Origin: Corallococcus coralloides DSM 2259
Lineage (GTDB): Bacteria > Myxococcota > Myxococcia > Myxococcales > Myxococcaceae
NCBI RefSeq assembly: GCF_000255295.1
Contig: NC_017030.1
Location: 496,001 to 560,000, forward strand
Direction of reading: 5' to 3'
Length of the DNA: 64,000 nucleotides
In this document: positions 1 through 7,340 of the stretch, one piece after another
How the letters are laid out: each line of letters opens with the position of its first letter
Numbering within the stretch: position 1 is the stretch's first letter
Position numbers and translations under genes: made by a program
Notes under the pieces: generated by a model
Seen by the model: only the letters and a program-made list of their open reading frames with translations
The model's database searches: none
What the model was told of the DNA's origin: nothing

Positions 1-644
1 TGTTCGAGAACGCCTTCATGGAGGCGGCCTCGAAGCTACACCCGGCGGTGCCGGTCCTCCTCTACATCCCGCTCACGCTGGGCCTGCTCGGGTGGGGCCT
101 GGCGGGGGGACGGACGACGGTGGGGCGGGCCCTGCTGTTCATCCCGCTGGGCCTGCTGACGTGGGTCGTCATGGAGTACTGCATCCACCGGTTCTTCTTC
201 CACTGGGAGGGCAAAGGCCCGCTCACCCGGCGGGTGCATGAGATTGCCCACGGCTACCACCACAAGTACCCGGACGACTCCCAGCGCCTGGTGATGCCGC
301 TCATCGTCACCATCCCGCTGTCCTCGCTCATCGGGGTGTCGCTGTGGTGGGTGGGCCGTCCGGCGGAGATGCTCCCGTACTTCGTGGGCATCGTCTGGGG
401 CTACGTGACCTACGACACCCTCCACTGGGCCACGCACCACCGCACGCCGCGCACGGCCTGGGGCAGGGCGCTGCGCGCGCACCACATGGCGCACCACTTC
501 GCGACGCCGGACCGCAACTTCGGCATCAGCAACCGGTGGATGGACACGCTGTTGGGCAGCGGCGGGCGGCGGCCCGAGCGCGCGGAGAAAGAAGCGTCAC
601 GCGGCGAGGCGCCTCCCAAGGAGGGCGCCGGCGTGAGACCCTGA
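1..644 (+). CDS. Fatty acid 2-hydroxylase, Scs7/FA2H type (5' end outside window)
   Basis: This is a membrane di-iron enzyme of the fatty acid hydroxylase/sterol desaturase superfamily. The reading frame is open to the left edge (residues FENAF precede the first ATG at 18), so the true start probably lies upstream. The histidine clusters are HRFFFH, HEIAHGYHHKYPDD followed by RLVMP, TLHWATHH and HHMAHHF followed by FGISN. The spacing and the HHKYP-x2-x3-RLVMP signature resemble the ceramide fatty acid 2-hydroxylases Scs7 and FA2H, without their cytochrome b5 domain. Hydrophobic segments lie between the clusters. The family hydroxylates C2 of acyl chains destined for sphingolipids. The stop is 2 nt from the stop of the convergent inositol-lipid operon, which suggests a shared role. 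Family assignment is strong; the substrate is inferred. Confidence 0.85.
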   Translation, partial: FENAFMEAASKLHPAVPVLLYIPLTLGLLGWGLAGGRTTVGRALLFIPLGLLTWVVMEYCIHRFFFHWEGKGPLTRRVHEIAHGYHHKYPDDSQRLVMPLIVTIPLSSLIGVSLWWVGRPAEMLPYFVGIVWGYVTYDTLHWATHHRTPRTAWGRALRAHHMAHHFATPDRNFGISNRWMDTLLGSGGRRPERAEKEASRGEAPPKEGAGVRP

Positions 645-646
645 CT

Positions 647-1228
647 TCAGGCCGCCTTCTCCGGCACGCCCGTCCACGCGGCCACGAAGTCCGCCAGTCC
701 GCGCAGCTGCCGGTCGTTGAGCGTTGCCTGCCAGCGCGCGTGGCGCACCGCCCGGTACGCCTCCGGCGCGTCCCAGCCGCGCGCCACCATCACCGCCAGG
801 CCCATCAGCGGCCCGCGCCCCACGCCGTGCTCGCAGTGCGCGTACAGCACGCCGCCCGCGTCCAGCCGGGGCAGCGCCCAGCGCACTCCTTGCGACAGCT
901 GCTCCACGGACGGCGGGTAGCGGTCCGTCACCGGCAGGCTGAGCAGCTCGATGCCCAGCGCCGCCAGCGCCTCGCGGTCGTCACAGCGCTCCGCGCGCAG
1001 GTCGATGACGCAGGTGATGCCCCGGTCCTTCAGCTCGCCGTAGCGCGCGCGGGACACGCTGCCGCCCACGTGCAGCCACGGGTTCACCTGGGACACGTTG
1101 AGGGCGCGCTTGCCGGGCAGCTTGGTGGTCCACTCCACCCCGCGCGCCACCACCCGCAGCACCTGCTTGCGCACGAACCCCCGGACCCCGGGGACGTGAT
1201 GCACCGACCGCAGCAACGACTCGCTCAC
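647..1228 (-). CDS. Dual-specificity phosphatase, PTPMT1-like
   Basis: This 193-residue cysteine phosphatase has the P-loop C122-E-H-G-V-G-R128 (HCx5R) and a likely general acid at D102 in LPVTDRYPP. An N-terminal stretch of about 45 residues precedes the catalytic domain. Compact phosphatases of this kind include PTPMT1, which removes the phosphate of phosphatidylglycerophosphate, and related enzymes acting on phosphoinositides. As the last gene of the operon with inositol-phosphate synthase and a CDP-alcohol phosphatidyltransferase, it could convert phosphatidylinositol phosphate to phosphatidylinositol; that is inference. It starts with GTG 19 nt after the preceding gene, with no strong ribosome binding site, so coupling is likely. 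A protein phosphatase role cannot be excluded. Confidence 0.8.
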   Translation of the reverse strand: MSESLLRSVHHVPGVRGFVRKQVLRVVARGVEWTTKLPGKRALNVSQVNPWLHVGGSVSRARYGELKDRGITCVIDLRAERCDDREALAALGIELLSLPVTDRYPPSVEQLSQGVRWALPRLDAGGVLYAHCEHGVGRGPLMGLAVMVARGWDAPEAYRAVRHARWQATLNDRQLRGLADFVAAWTGVPEKAA

Positions 1229-1247
1229 GCTGAGAACCCCTGCTCCG

Positions 1248-2243
1248 CTACTCGCCTTCCAACGTCACTTCCATCAACCCGTCCACCGGCGCCTTGCCCG
1301 GACGCTCCATCACGCCCCGGAGCAGGTACGTCACCGGCGAGCCCACCATCGGTCGCACCAGGCCGCTCAGCACCCCCAGCGACTCCACCGGCGCGCTGCG
1401 CTGGAGCAGCGACGTGCCCTTGAGCGTCACGGCCGGCTTGCCGTCGCGGTCGGTGAGCTCCGCCCGCCACGTGCTCTTCGCCTTCTCCCCCGTCTGCGTG
1501 AGCGTGAAGGACTCCAGGAGCTTCGCGGCCCCCTTGTCCTCCCAGACATACACGGGCGCGTAATCGCCCCCCTGGCCCTCGCGCCCCAGCACCACTGCGT
1601 ACGGCGGGCCCTTGATGGCGCGGAAGCGCACCCAGCGCTTCGCCAACTTCGCCGGCGCCACCGTGCTGCGCGAGTGGTCCGCGTAGCCGCCGCCCGACAG
1701 CGTCACCGCCTCCGTCTTGGGCACCTGGAGCGTCACCTTCACGGGGCTGCCGGCCACCAGCACCTCGTGGCGGTAGCGGTCCTTGCCTTCCTCCACCACG
1801 GAGCCGTCCGGCGACCACGGCTCGGGCTTGCGCGCGTACTCCAGCGTCACCCGGCCATTGTCCAACGCCGCGTCCACCGTCAGGCCCGTGTCCGAAGCCC
1901 GGGCGAGGCACGTGCCCACCTTCAACGTGTCCGTGGTCGCGGTGTAGCTCCACTCCTTCGCGCCCACGCGCGTCTGAGGCGCCCAGGCGGCCTTGCCCGG
2001 CCGCAGCACCGTGGCGCGGCAGATGCCCGTGCGCGACCCCGGGCCGATGTTCGTCACCGACAGGTTCACCGTCACGTAGGTGCCGTCTTCCGCATCCGCC
2101 ACGAAGGAGAAGCTCTCTCCGTACCGGTCGCTGGAGTCGAAGGACAACCCCAGCACGCCACCCGCAGCCGCCACCCCTGGAAGCGAAAGCAGGGCCCCCA
2201 CCAGCAGGGCCCTCAAGCCGCGGGCGCGCGTGTCACGCCGCAT
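1248..2243 (-). CDS. Exported protein of unknown function
   Basis: I do not recognise this 331-residue protein. It begins with a basic stretch and a hydrophobic segment (LLVGALLSLPGVAAAGG) that reads as a cleavable signal peptide, so a periplasmic or outer-membrane location is likely. The rest is soluble in character, alternates short hydrophobic strands with turns and looks beta-rich. It contains no membrane segment and no catalytic motif I can name. It overlaps the upstream phosphatidyltransferase gene by 11 nt and is followed by the phosphatase gene, so it belongs to the inositol-lipid operon. A role in lipid handling is conceivable but rests only on position. Confidence 0.7.
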   Translation of the reverse strand: MRRDTRARGLRALLVGALLSLPGVAAAGGVLGLSFDSSDRYGESFSFVADAEDGTYVTVNLSVTNIGPGSRTGICRATVLRPGKAAWAPQTRVGAKEWSYTATTDTLKVGTCLARASDTGLTVDAALDNGRVTLEYARKPEPWSPDGSVVEEGKDRYRHEVLVAGSPVKVTLQVPKTEAVTLSGGGYADHSRSTVAPAKLAKRWVRFRAIKGPPYAVVLGREGQGGDYAPVYVWEDKGAAKLLESFTLTQTGEKAKSTWRAELTDRDGKPAVTLKGTSLLQRSAPVESLGVLSGLVRPMVGSPVTYLLRGVMERPGKAPVDGLMEVTLEGE

Positions 2244-3474
2244 GGGGCCGCTGCTCCATGAGCTCGTCCGAGTTGTCGTTGAAGACGTAGTCGCGCTGCA
2301 GCGGCAGGTTCCACGCGAAGTACACGACGCCGCGCACCAGCCACCAGCCCAGCGTGTACGCCAGCTGCGGGTGCAGCGTGAGCAGCGCCACGCCGCCCGC
2401 GTTGAGCAGCGCGCTGGTCGCGCTCACCAGCGTGTAGCGCGCCAGCTGCGGCGCCACCGCCCCCTGGCTGCGGAAGGTGATGACCCGGTTGAGGGTGTAG
2501 TTCACCACGCCGCCCAGCACGCAGCCGGCCACCGTGGCCCACACCGGGGAGAGGCCTCCCCACTCCACCATGCCCAGCACCGCCACGAAGTCCACCGCCG
2601 TGGCGATGGCGCCCGCCGCCGCGTTGAAGCCGAACAGCGCCACGCCCGAGCGCTGCTTCACCGGCTTCTTGGGCGTCAGGGCCCGCACCAGCGTGCGGAA
2701 GCGCGCCAGCGCCGTGACGTTGCTCAGCACGGCCACGAAGACCAGGCCCGCCACCGCCAGCCAGTGCATGGGGTGCTTCTCCGTCGGCCAGAACAGCGCC
2801 TCCAGGATGGGCGACAGCGCCGTGCCCACGCCCAGGAACAGCACCCGCTCCAGCCGCTGCATCGCGCCGTCGCGCACGCTCACGCCCAGGCCCTCACCCT
2901 TGGCGCGCACGTACGGCACCAGCGAGGAGCCCATCAGCGCGCCCAGCGCGGGCAGCAGCACCCAGGTGTCCCGGTAGTACCAGGCCAGGCCCATCAGGAT
3001 GGCGGAGTCCACGTACCGGTCCAGCACGGAGTCCAGCGCCGCGCCCGCGGGGTTCGCCTCCTTGCGGGTGCGCGCCACGCGGCCGTCCATCACGTCCAGC
3101 ACGCCCGCGAAGAGGAACAGCCAGCCGCCCAGCGCGAAGCGGCCCGCCGCCACCGCCACGCCGGACGACACGCCCAGCAGGCCCGACAGCATGGACAGCG
3201 CGTTGGCCGGCAGGCCCGAGCGCAGGAGCACCCGCCACAGCGGCTGGATGACCCAGAAGAAGTAGTGGCGCAGGAAGAAGCCCACCAGCACCGACTTGCC
3301 GCGCGTCAGCGTCTCCGCGTCCCGGGGAATGCCCTTGATGGCGCAGCGGATACAGAAGAGCACCAGGCCCACGAGGAAGTACGCGACCGCGAACAGCGCG
3401 GGCGCGAGCGCGGTCCAGATGCGCGCCGAGGGGGACAGGTCTCCACTCAGCAAGGCCAGCACGTTGTCAGGCAC
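2233..3474 (-). CDS. CDP-alcohol phosphatidyltransferase fused to a GtrA domain
   Basis: This 413-residue polytopic membrane protein has two domains. The N-terminal part carries the complete CDP-alcohol phosphotransferase signature D127-x2-D130-G-x2-A134-R135-x8-G144-x3-D148-x3-D152, which binds metal and CDP-diacylglycerol. From about residue 290 to 405 it resembles GtrA, a four-helix family linked to translocation of lipid-linked sugars (it includes NYTLNRVITF). Given the neighbouring inositol-phosphate synthase, the likely reaction is CDP-diacylglycerol plus inositol phosphate giving phosphatidylinositol phosphate. The acceptor is inferred and could be another alcohol. It starts with GTG after a GGAGGG site with 7-nt spacing, overlaps the PAP2 gene by 8 nt and the exported-protein gene by 11 nt. 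Confidence 0.88.
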   Translation of the reverse strand: MPDNVLALLSGDLSPSARIWTALAPALFAVAYFLVGLVLFCIRCAIKGIPRDAETLTRGKSVLVGFFLRHYFFWVIQPLWRVLLRSGLPANALSMLSGLLGVSSGVAVAAGRFALGGWLFLFAGVLDVMDGRVARTRKEANPAGAALDSVLDRYVDSAILMGLAWYYRDTWVLLPALGALMGSSLVPYVRAKGEGLGVSVRDGAMQRLERVLFLGVGTALSPILEALFWPTEKHPMHWLAVAGLVFVAVLSNVTALARFRTLVRALTPKKPVKQRSGVALFGFNAAAGAIATAVDFVAVLGMVEWGGLSPVWATVAGCVLGGVVNYTLNRVITFRSQGAVAPQLARYTLVSATSALLNAGGVALLTLHPQLAYTLGWWLVRGVVYFAWNLPLQRDYVFNDNSDELMEQRPHAA

Positions 3475-4402
3475 GGGTGTTCCCTCCAGACGGCAGGGTC
3501 ATGGGCGCCATCCCTGGCGCTTCCACGGCCCGTCTTGCGAAGACAGCCCTCACGACCACGAAGGCCGCGACCGCCGCGATGCTTCCCGCGAGCACGTCGA
3601 GGACGTAGTGGTGCGTGAGATACACGGCGGAAAAAGCGACGAGCAGCGCGAACAGGATGGTGCCCACCCGCCACGCGAGGCCCTTGTGCCACAGGACGAG
3701 CACCATCATCAGCGGGTAGGCCGCGTGCAGTGACGGCATGGCCCCGAAGACGTTGGGGTTCTTGGCGTAGAAGTTCGCGAAGTAGTGGATGCCGAAGAAG
3801 GCATCGAAGCGCGCGGTGCCCGCGGGGCTGGGCGGCGCCGACAGGTCCGCGAGTCCCGGCCCGTACTTCAGCACGTACCAGGGGGGAGCCGCGGGGTAGA
3901 TCACATAGGTGACCACACCGATGGCGTTCACCACGAAGAAGGCCCAGCACAGCTGTTCGAATCTCGCGTCCTTCTTGAAGAAGAACCACAGCGCCACGAG
4001 GAAGACCTCGTAGAGGTAGGCCGCGTAGGCCCAGCCGCACAGCAGGTCCAGCGGCGTGTTGGGGTGACGCGACCACCACTCGGGCCAGTGCGTGCCGCCC
4101 GGGGCGGGGAACAGCAGCTTCTCCAGGTTCCACAGGTCGCCGGTGTGGATGGTGCCGCGCAGCCCCAGCCACAGCGGCTGGCTGTCCAGGATCATACCGG
4201 TGAGCCACAGCGGGAACGCGCCGCGGAGGAACCGCCGCGGGCCGGCGCCGGCCCAGGCCAGCACCACCAGCAGCAGGTCCGCCGCGACGTGCTCCCACCG
4301 GACTCTTCCGGTGGAGACCACCAGCGCGAAGTGGCCCGCCGCCATGACGGTGACGAGCCACTTGAACGCGGAGTCGTTCTTAGCGGGCGAGAGGGAGGTC
4401 AT
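3467..4402 (-). CDS. PAP2-superfamily membrane enzyme, Aur1-like inositolphosphotransferase candidate
   Basis: This 311-residue membrane protein has about six hydrophobic segments. PAP2 motifs are present: a YPAAPPWY segment near residue 169, GAMPSLH with H226 as candidate catalytic residue, and YLTHHYVLD with H264/H265 and D269. The pairs GAxPSLH and YLTHHYxxD are very close to those of fungal Aur1, inositol-phosphoceramide synthase, and less like simple PAP2 phosphatases. Aur1 moves phosphoinositol from phosphatidylinositol to ceramide. Position directly after inositol-phosphate synthase (23-nt overlap) supports an inositol-lipid substrate. The alternative is a lipid phosphatase acting on phosphatidylinositol phosphate. 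Family call is firm; the reaction is inferred. Confidence 0.85.
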   Translation of the reverse strand: MTSLSPAKNDSAFKWLVTVMAAGHFALVVSTGRVRWEHVAADLLLVVLAWAGAGPRRFLRGAFPLWLTGMILDSQPLWLGLRGTIHTGDLWNLEKLLFPAPGGTHWPEWWSRHPNTPLDLLCGWAYAAYLYEVFLVALWFFFKKDARFEQLCWAFFVVNAIGVVTYVIYPAAPPWYVLKYGPGLADLSAPPSPAGTARFDAFFGIHYFANFYAKNPNVFGAMPSLHAAYPLMMVLVLWHKGLAWRVGTILFALLVAFSAVYLTHHYVLDVLAGSIAAVAAFVVVRAVFARRAVEAPGMAPMTLPSGGNTRA

Positions 4403-5714
4403 CCCCGTAGTAGTCCATCCCCAGGTGAGTGATGGGCTCTTCGCCCGCGACGACGCGCAGCGTGTTCTTCAGCTTGGTCAGCTGGATGAACAGGTCGTGC
4501 TCCACCGGCAGGCCCGGGTGGGCCATGGGGCTCTTGAAGTAGAAGGACATCCACTCCTGGATGCCCCGCCACTCCAGCCGCTTCGCCAGGTCCATGAACA
4601 GCGCGATGTCCAGGACCAGCGGCGCCGCCAGGATGGAGTCGCGGCAGAGGAAGTTGACCTTGATCTGCATCGGGTAGCCCAGCCACCCGGTGATGTCGAT
4701 GTTGTCCCAGCCCTCCTTCGCGTCGCCGCGGGGCGGGTAGTAGTGGATCGACACCTTGTGCGAGTACTTGTTGTACAGCTCCGGGTACAGGTCCGGCTGC
4801 AGGATGGTGTCGAGCACGCTCGACTTGGTCACTTCCTTGGCCTTGAAGGCCTGCGGATCATCCAGCACCTCGCCGTCGCGGTTGCCCAGGATGTTGGTGG
4901 AGAACCACCCCTCCAGGCCCAGCATGCGCGCCTTGAGCGCGGGCGCGATGACCGTCTTCATCATCGTCTGGCCGCTCTTGAGGTCACGGCCCGCGACGGG
5001 CACGCCCTCCAGCTTCGCCAGCTCCTGCAGCGCGGGCGTGTCCACGGCCGCGTTCGGCGTCCCGTTGGCGAACGGCACGCCTTCCTTGATGGCCGCGTAG
5101 GTGTAGAGCGCCGTGGGGTTGATGTCCGTGCTGTTGGCGTCCAGCGCCTTCTCGAAGTTGGCCAGCGTCTGGAAGGCCTCCGGCAGCGGGCGGAAGGTCT
5201 CCACGCTGCTGCACACCACCATCACGGCGCGCTTGGCGTTGAGCTCCTTCTTGAAGTCCCGGATGTCCTGGCGCAGCGCTTCAATGCTCTCGCGGTGCGT
5301 CTTGGTGGCCTTGATGTGGTTCGCGGCGATACGGCGCACGAACTCCGGATCATGCACGCCCGGCTTCGGCTTGATGCCCTGGAGGAAGGGCTTCACCTGC
5401 TCCAGGTGCTTGTCGGTCAGCACGCCCGAGCGCACGGCCACCTGGTAGGCGTCCTCGCTGATGATGTCCCACGCGCCGAAGACGACGTCGTCCAGCGTGG
5501 CCAGCGGCACCAGCTCGTTGAGCTTCACGGTGCGGCCGTCGGTGCGCTTGCCCAGGCGGGCCGTGCCCATCTGCGTGAGCGAGCCAATGGGGGCACCCTT
5601 GCCCTGCCGCGCCAGCTCCACACCCGCCATCAGCGTGGTGGAAACCGCGCCCAGGCCCGGGATGAGCACCGCCAGCTTGCCCTCGGGCTTCGCGACCTTC
5701 TTCTTATTCTCCAT
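4380..5714 (-). CDS. ino1: myo-inositol-1-phosphate synthase (inositol-3-phosphate synthase)
   Basis: This enzyme converts glucose-6-phosphate to inositol phosphate using bound NAD, the first step of inositol synthesis. The 444-residue protein has a glycine-rich Rossmann start (LIPGLGAVSTTLMAG) and the segment GRDLKSGQTMMKT followed by NILGNRDG and K-rich motifs. These correspond to the conserved GxDxKSGQT and NHLGNNDG blocks of the eukaryotic-type enzyme. I chose the ATG at 5714 (MENKKK) because AGGA elements precede it; a longer in-frame start at 5792 has no support. It heads a minus-strand operon whose next gene overlaps it by 23 nt. It supplies the head group for the lipid enzymes downstream. 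Confidence 0.92.
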   Translation of the reverse strand: MENKKKVAKPEGKLAVLIPGLGAVSTTLMAGVELARQGKGAPIGSLTQMGTARLGKRTDGRTVKLNELVPLATLDDVVFGAWDIISEDAYQVAVRSGVLTDKHLEQVKPFLQGIKPKPGVHDPEFVRRIAANHIKATKTHRESIEALRQDIRDFKKELNAKRAVMVVCSSVETFRPLPEAFQTLANFEKALDANSTDINPTALYTYAAIKEGVPFANGTPNAAVDTPALQELAKLEGVPVAGRDLKSGQTMMKTVIAPALKARMLGLEGWFSTNILGNRDGEVLDDPQAFKAKEVTKSSVLDTILQPDLYPELYNKYSHKVSIHYYPPRGDAKEGWDNIDITGWLGYPMQIKVNFLCRDSILAAPLVLDIALFMDLAKRLEWRGIQEWMSFYFKSPMAHPGLPVEHDLFIQLTKLKNTLRVVAGEEPITHLGMDYYGDDLPLAR

Positions 5715-5832
5715 CGTCCTGATTCCTTCGAATGGCGGGAAATCGCTCCGCCCAATGAGCGTCTCCGAGTCCGTTCCATCCGGCGCCGGCAAAAATGCCG
5801 GACGGAAGGTGGAAAATCTCGAAAGCGGATGG

Positions 5833-5861
5833 TTGATACTCTAAACCGTCTGTCACTTCAA
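5833..5861 (-). promoter_or_regulatory. Candidate sigma70-type promoter for ino1
   Basis: Read on the minus strand, TTGAAG (-35, plus coordinates 5856-5861) is followed after 17 nt by TATCAA (-10, 5833-5838), each matching consensus at four of six positions. It would give a leader of about 110 nt. Found by eye only. Confidence 0.35.
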
Positions 5862-6073
5862 CGTGATGTGCGGACGGTGTCCGGCTCGTACCACGGCGGC
5901 GGTCGGCTGCATGACTCGGGCCGAGGGTGGGCTACAAGCCAGGACGAACGGCCCTGTCAGAGAAACAGCATTCAAGGAGCAAAAGTCTCACCCACCACGG
6001 CGAGCTCCCTGGGGGCGCTCGCCGGGTGGGTCCAGGTGCGTCAGGTCTGAGGCTGTCCTGCTTTCACACACCC

Positions 6074-6091
6074 CCTGACACACGTGTCAGG
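6074..6091. promoter_or_regulatory. Inverted repeat CCTGACAC-AC-GTGTCAGG, candidate operator
   Basis: The 8-nt arms are perfect with a 2-nt spacer. The spacer is too short for a good hairpin and no T-run follows, so a protein-binding site fits better than a terminator. It lies 53 nt beyond the end of the pyridoxamine-oxidase-fold gene and about 360 nt upstream of ino1. Confidence 0.45.
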
Positions 6092-6143
6092 ATTTGAGAG
6101 CGTGGGAACCGCCGGCCTTCCGGAGGCCCTGTTCGGGTTCCCG

Positions 6144-6665
6144 TCAGTTGTGGCGGGGGGCGCCCCGGTCGAGCTTCTGGTTGTCTCCCGGGTGGTACTT
6201 GTCTCCGGTGAGGACGGCTTTCACGAACCCGACCAGCTGGACCATCTTGCTGTTGGGTGTGTCCCAGTACTCGGCCTTCTCGACGGAGACGCGCAAGAGC
6301 GCCAGGTTCGGATCATCCAGCCCCTGGGGGAACCAGGCCTTGAGGGCGGGGTTCCACAGCTCCTTGGCCTTGGCCTTGTCGTGGATCAGCGTGCAGCGGC
6401 CGCTGACGGACACGTACCGGTCCCGGGTGGGGTCCGAGTAGGCGAGGCTGACATGGTGGTCCTTCTGCACCTCGTCCACCTTATGGGTGTGGTCGTTGGT
6501 GAAGAACCACAGCTCTCCGTCGAAGTCCTTGTCGTAGGTCCACATCGGCCGGCTGCGCAGGCTGCCGTCGGTGTCCACGGTCGTCATCATCGCGACCTTG
6601 ATGCCGTGGATGAGCTTGCCCAGGTGCTCCACCACGTCCTGCGGAGTCTTCGTCGTCGTCGTCAT
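6144..6665 (-). CDS. Pyridoxamine 5'-phosphate oxidase-fold protein, general stress protein type
   Basis: This 173-residue protein has the split-barrel flavin-binding fold of the PNPOx-like superfamily. Visible features are an N-terminal helix, the strand MMTTVDTDGSLRSRPM, WFFTNDHTHKVDE and the paired strand VSLAYSDPTRDRYVSVSG. This layout matches general stress protein 26-like proteins, which bind FMN or F420 and are usually not pyridoxine enzymes. The start at 6665 (MTTTTK) is set by GGGAGG seven nt upstream; the longer frame to 6740 has no such site. It appears monocistronic. The substrate is unknown. Confidence 0.85.
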   Translation of the reverse strand: MTTTTKTPQDVVEHLGKLIHGIKVAMMTTVDTDGSLRSRPMWTYDKDFDGELWFFTNDHTHKVDEVQKDHHVSLAYSDPTRDRYVSVSGRCTLIHDKAKAKELWNPALKAWFPQGLDDPNLALLRVSVEKAEYWDTPNSKMVQLVGFVKAVLTGDKYHPGDNQKLDRGAPRHN

Positions 6666-6832
6666 GTGCTCGCCTCCCTTGGGGGTTGAAGGTAGGCAGC
6701 GGCCGGGGAGCGAACATCGTCCGTACCGCCGGGTCGGCACCCCGGCAGCCGGGCGTGTGATAGGGGGCGTGCCGGGCCCTCTCGCTTGTTTCGTCCTTTG
6801 GAACGAGGCGTGACGGCCGGGAGCGACAAGGG

Positions 6833-7330
6833 ATGCTGAAGACCGCGTGGAACGAGTGGAGCCTGAAGGCGCTGCAGCTGGAGACGGCCCTGCTGGCGCT
6901 GGAGGAGATTGAGCTGCCGGACGCGATGCACGCGCTCCAGGACGCGGCCCAGCAGAAGCTGCTGGAGCTGGCGCGGGCGTGGCAGAAGACGCAGCCCGCG
7001 AAGGAGCCGCGCCAGTGGACGCGCGAGGAGAAGGCGGGCGGCGCGCCTCGCGACGAGGAGCTGGCGGACCTGGTGAAGGGCTTCCGCGAGGACGGCAAGA
7101 CGTGGACGCTCTACCGCCTCACCAGCGACAAGAAGGAAGTGGTGGAGACGGTGGTGTCCGAAGGGCGCGCGTGCATGGCGGCCGGCGGCGAGTACTACCT
7201 GGGCCAGTGGGACGCGGAGGAGGGCGTGCTGGAGGTGGGGCGCGACGACGAGGCCGGCGAGCCCGGCACCGGGCTGGTGCTGGAGCCGGGCGGCGAGCTG
7301 CGCTACTCGCCGTCTCCGGACCTGACGTAG
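6833..7330 (+). CDS. Hypothetical acidic protein
   Basis: I do not recognise this 165-residue protein. The first 50 residues look alpha-helical and rich in Leu, Ala and Glu; the middle is charged (RQWTREEKAGG); the C-terminal half looks beta-rich (WTLYRLTSDKKEVVETVVSEG, then YYLGQWD). It has no signal peptide or membrane segment, so it is probably cytoplasmic. GGGAG lies about 15 nt before the ATG, so the start is uncertain. It stands alone, divergent from the pyridoxamine-oxidase-fold gene and convergent with the aldo/keto reductase gene 10 nt away. Confidence 0.65.
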   Translation: MLKTAWNEWSLKALQLETALLALEEIELPDAMHALQDAAQQKLLELARAWQKTQPAKEPRQWTREEKAGGAPRDEELADLVKGFREDGKTWTLYRLTSDKKEVVETVVSEGRACMAAGGEYYLGQWDAEEGVLEVGRDDEAGEPGTGLVLEPGGELRYSPSPDLT

Positions 7331-7340
7331 TCCGCGCGGA

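Larger units (their letters stand above)
5715..6143. other. Intergenic region upstream of ino1, regulatory leader
   Basis: These 429 nt contain no convincing gene. They would form the leader and promoter of the inositol operon on the minus strand. A short palindrome, CCGGCA-AAAA-TGCCGG (5786-5801), lies in the leader about 70 nt before the ino1 start and could fold in the mRNA. A candidate promoter is at 5833-5861 and an 18-nt inverted repeat at 6074-6091; both are listed separately. The region is less GC-rich than its flanks. Confidence 0.6.

Noticed and set aside
6074-6091. Reading the inverted repeat as a transcription terminator.
   Set aside because: The 2-nt spacer allows only a strained loop and no T-run follows on either strand. 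A protein-binding site is more likely.
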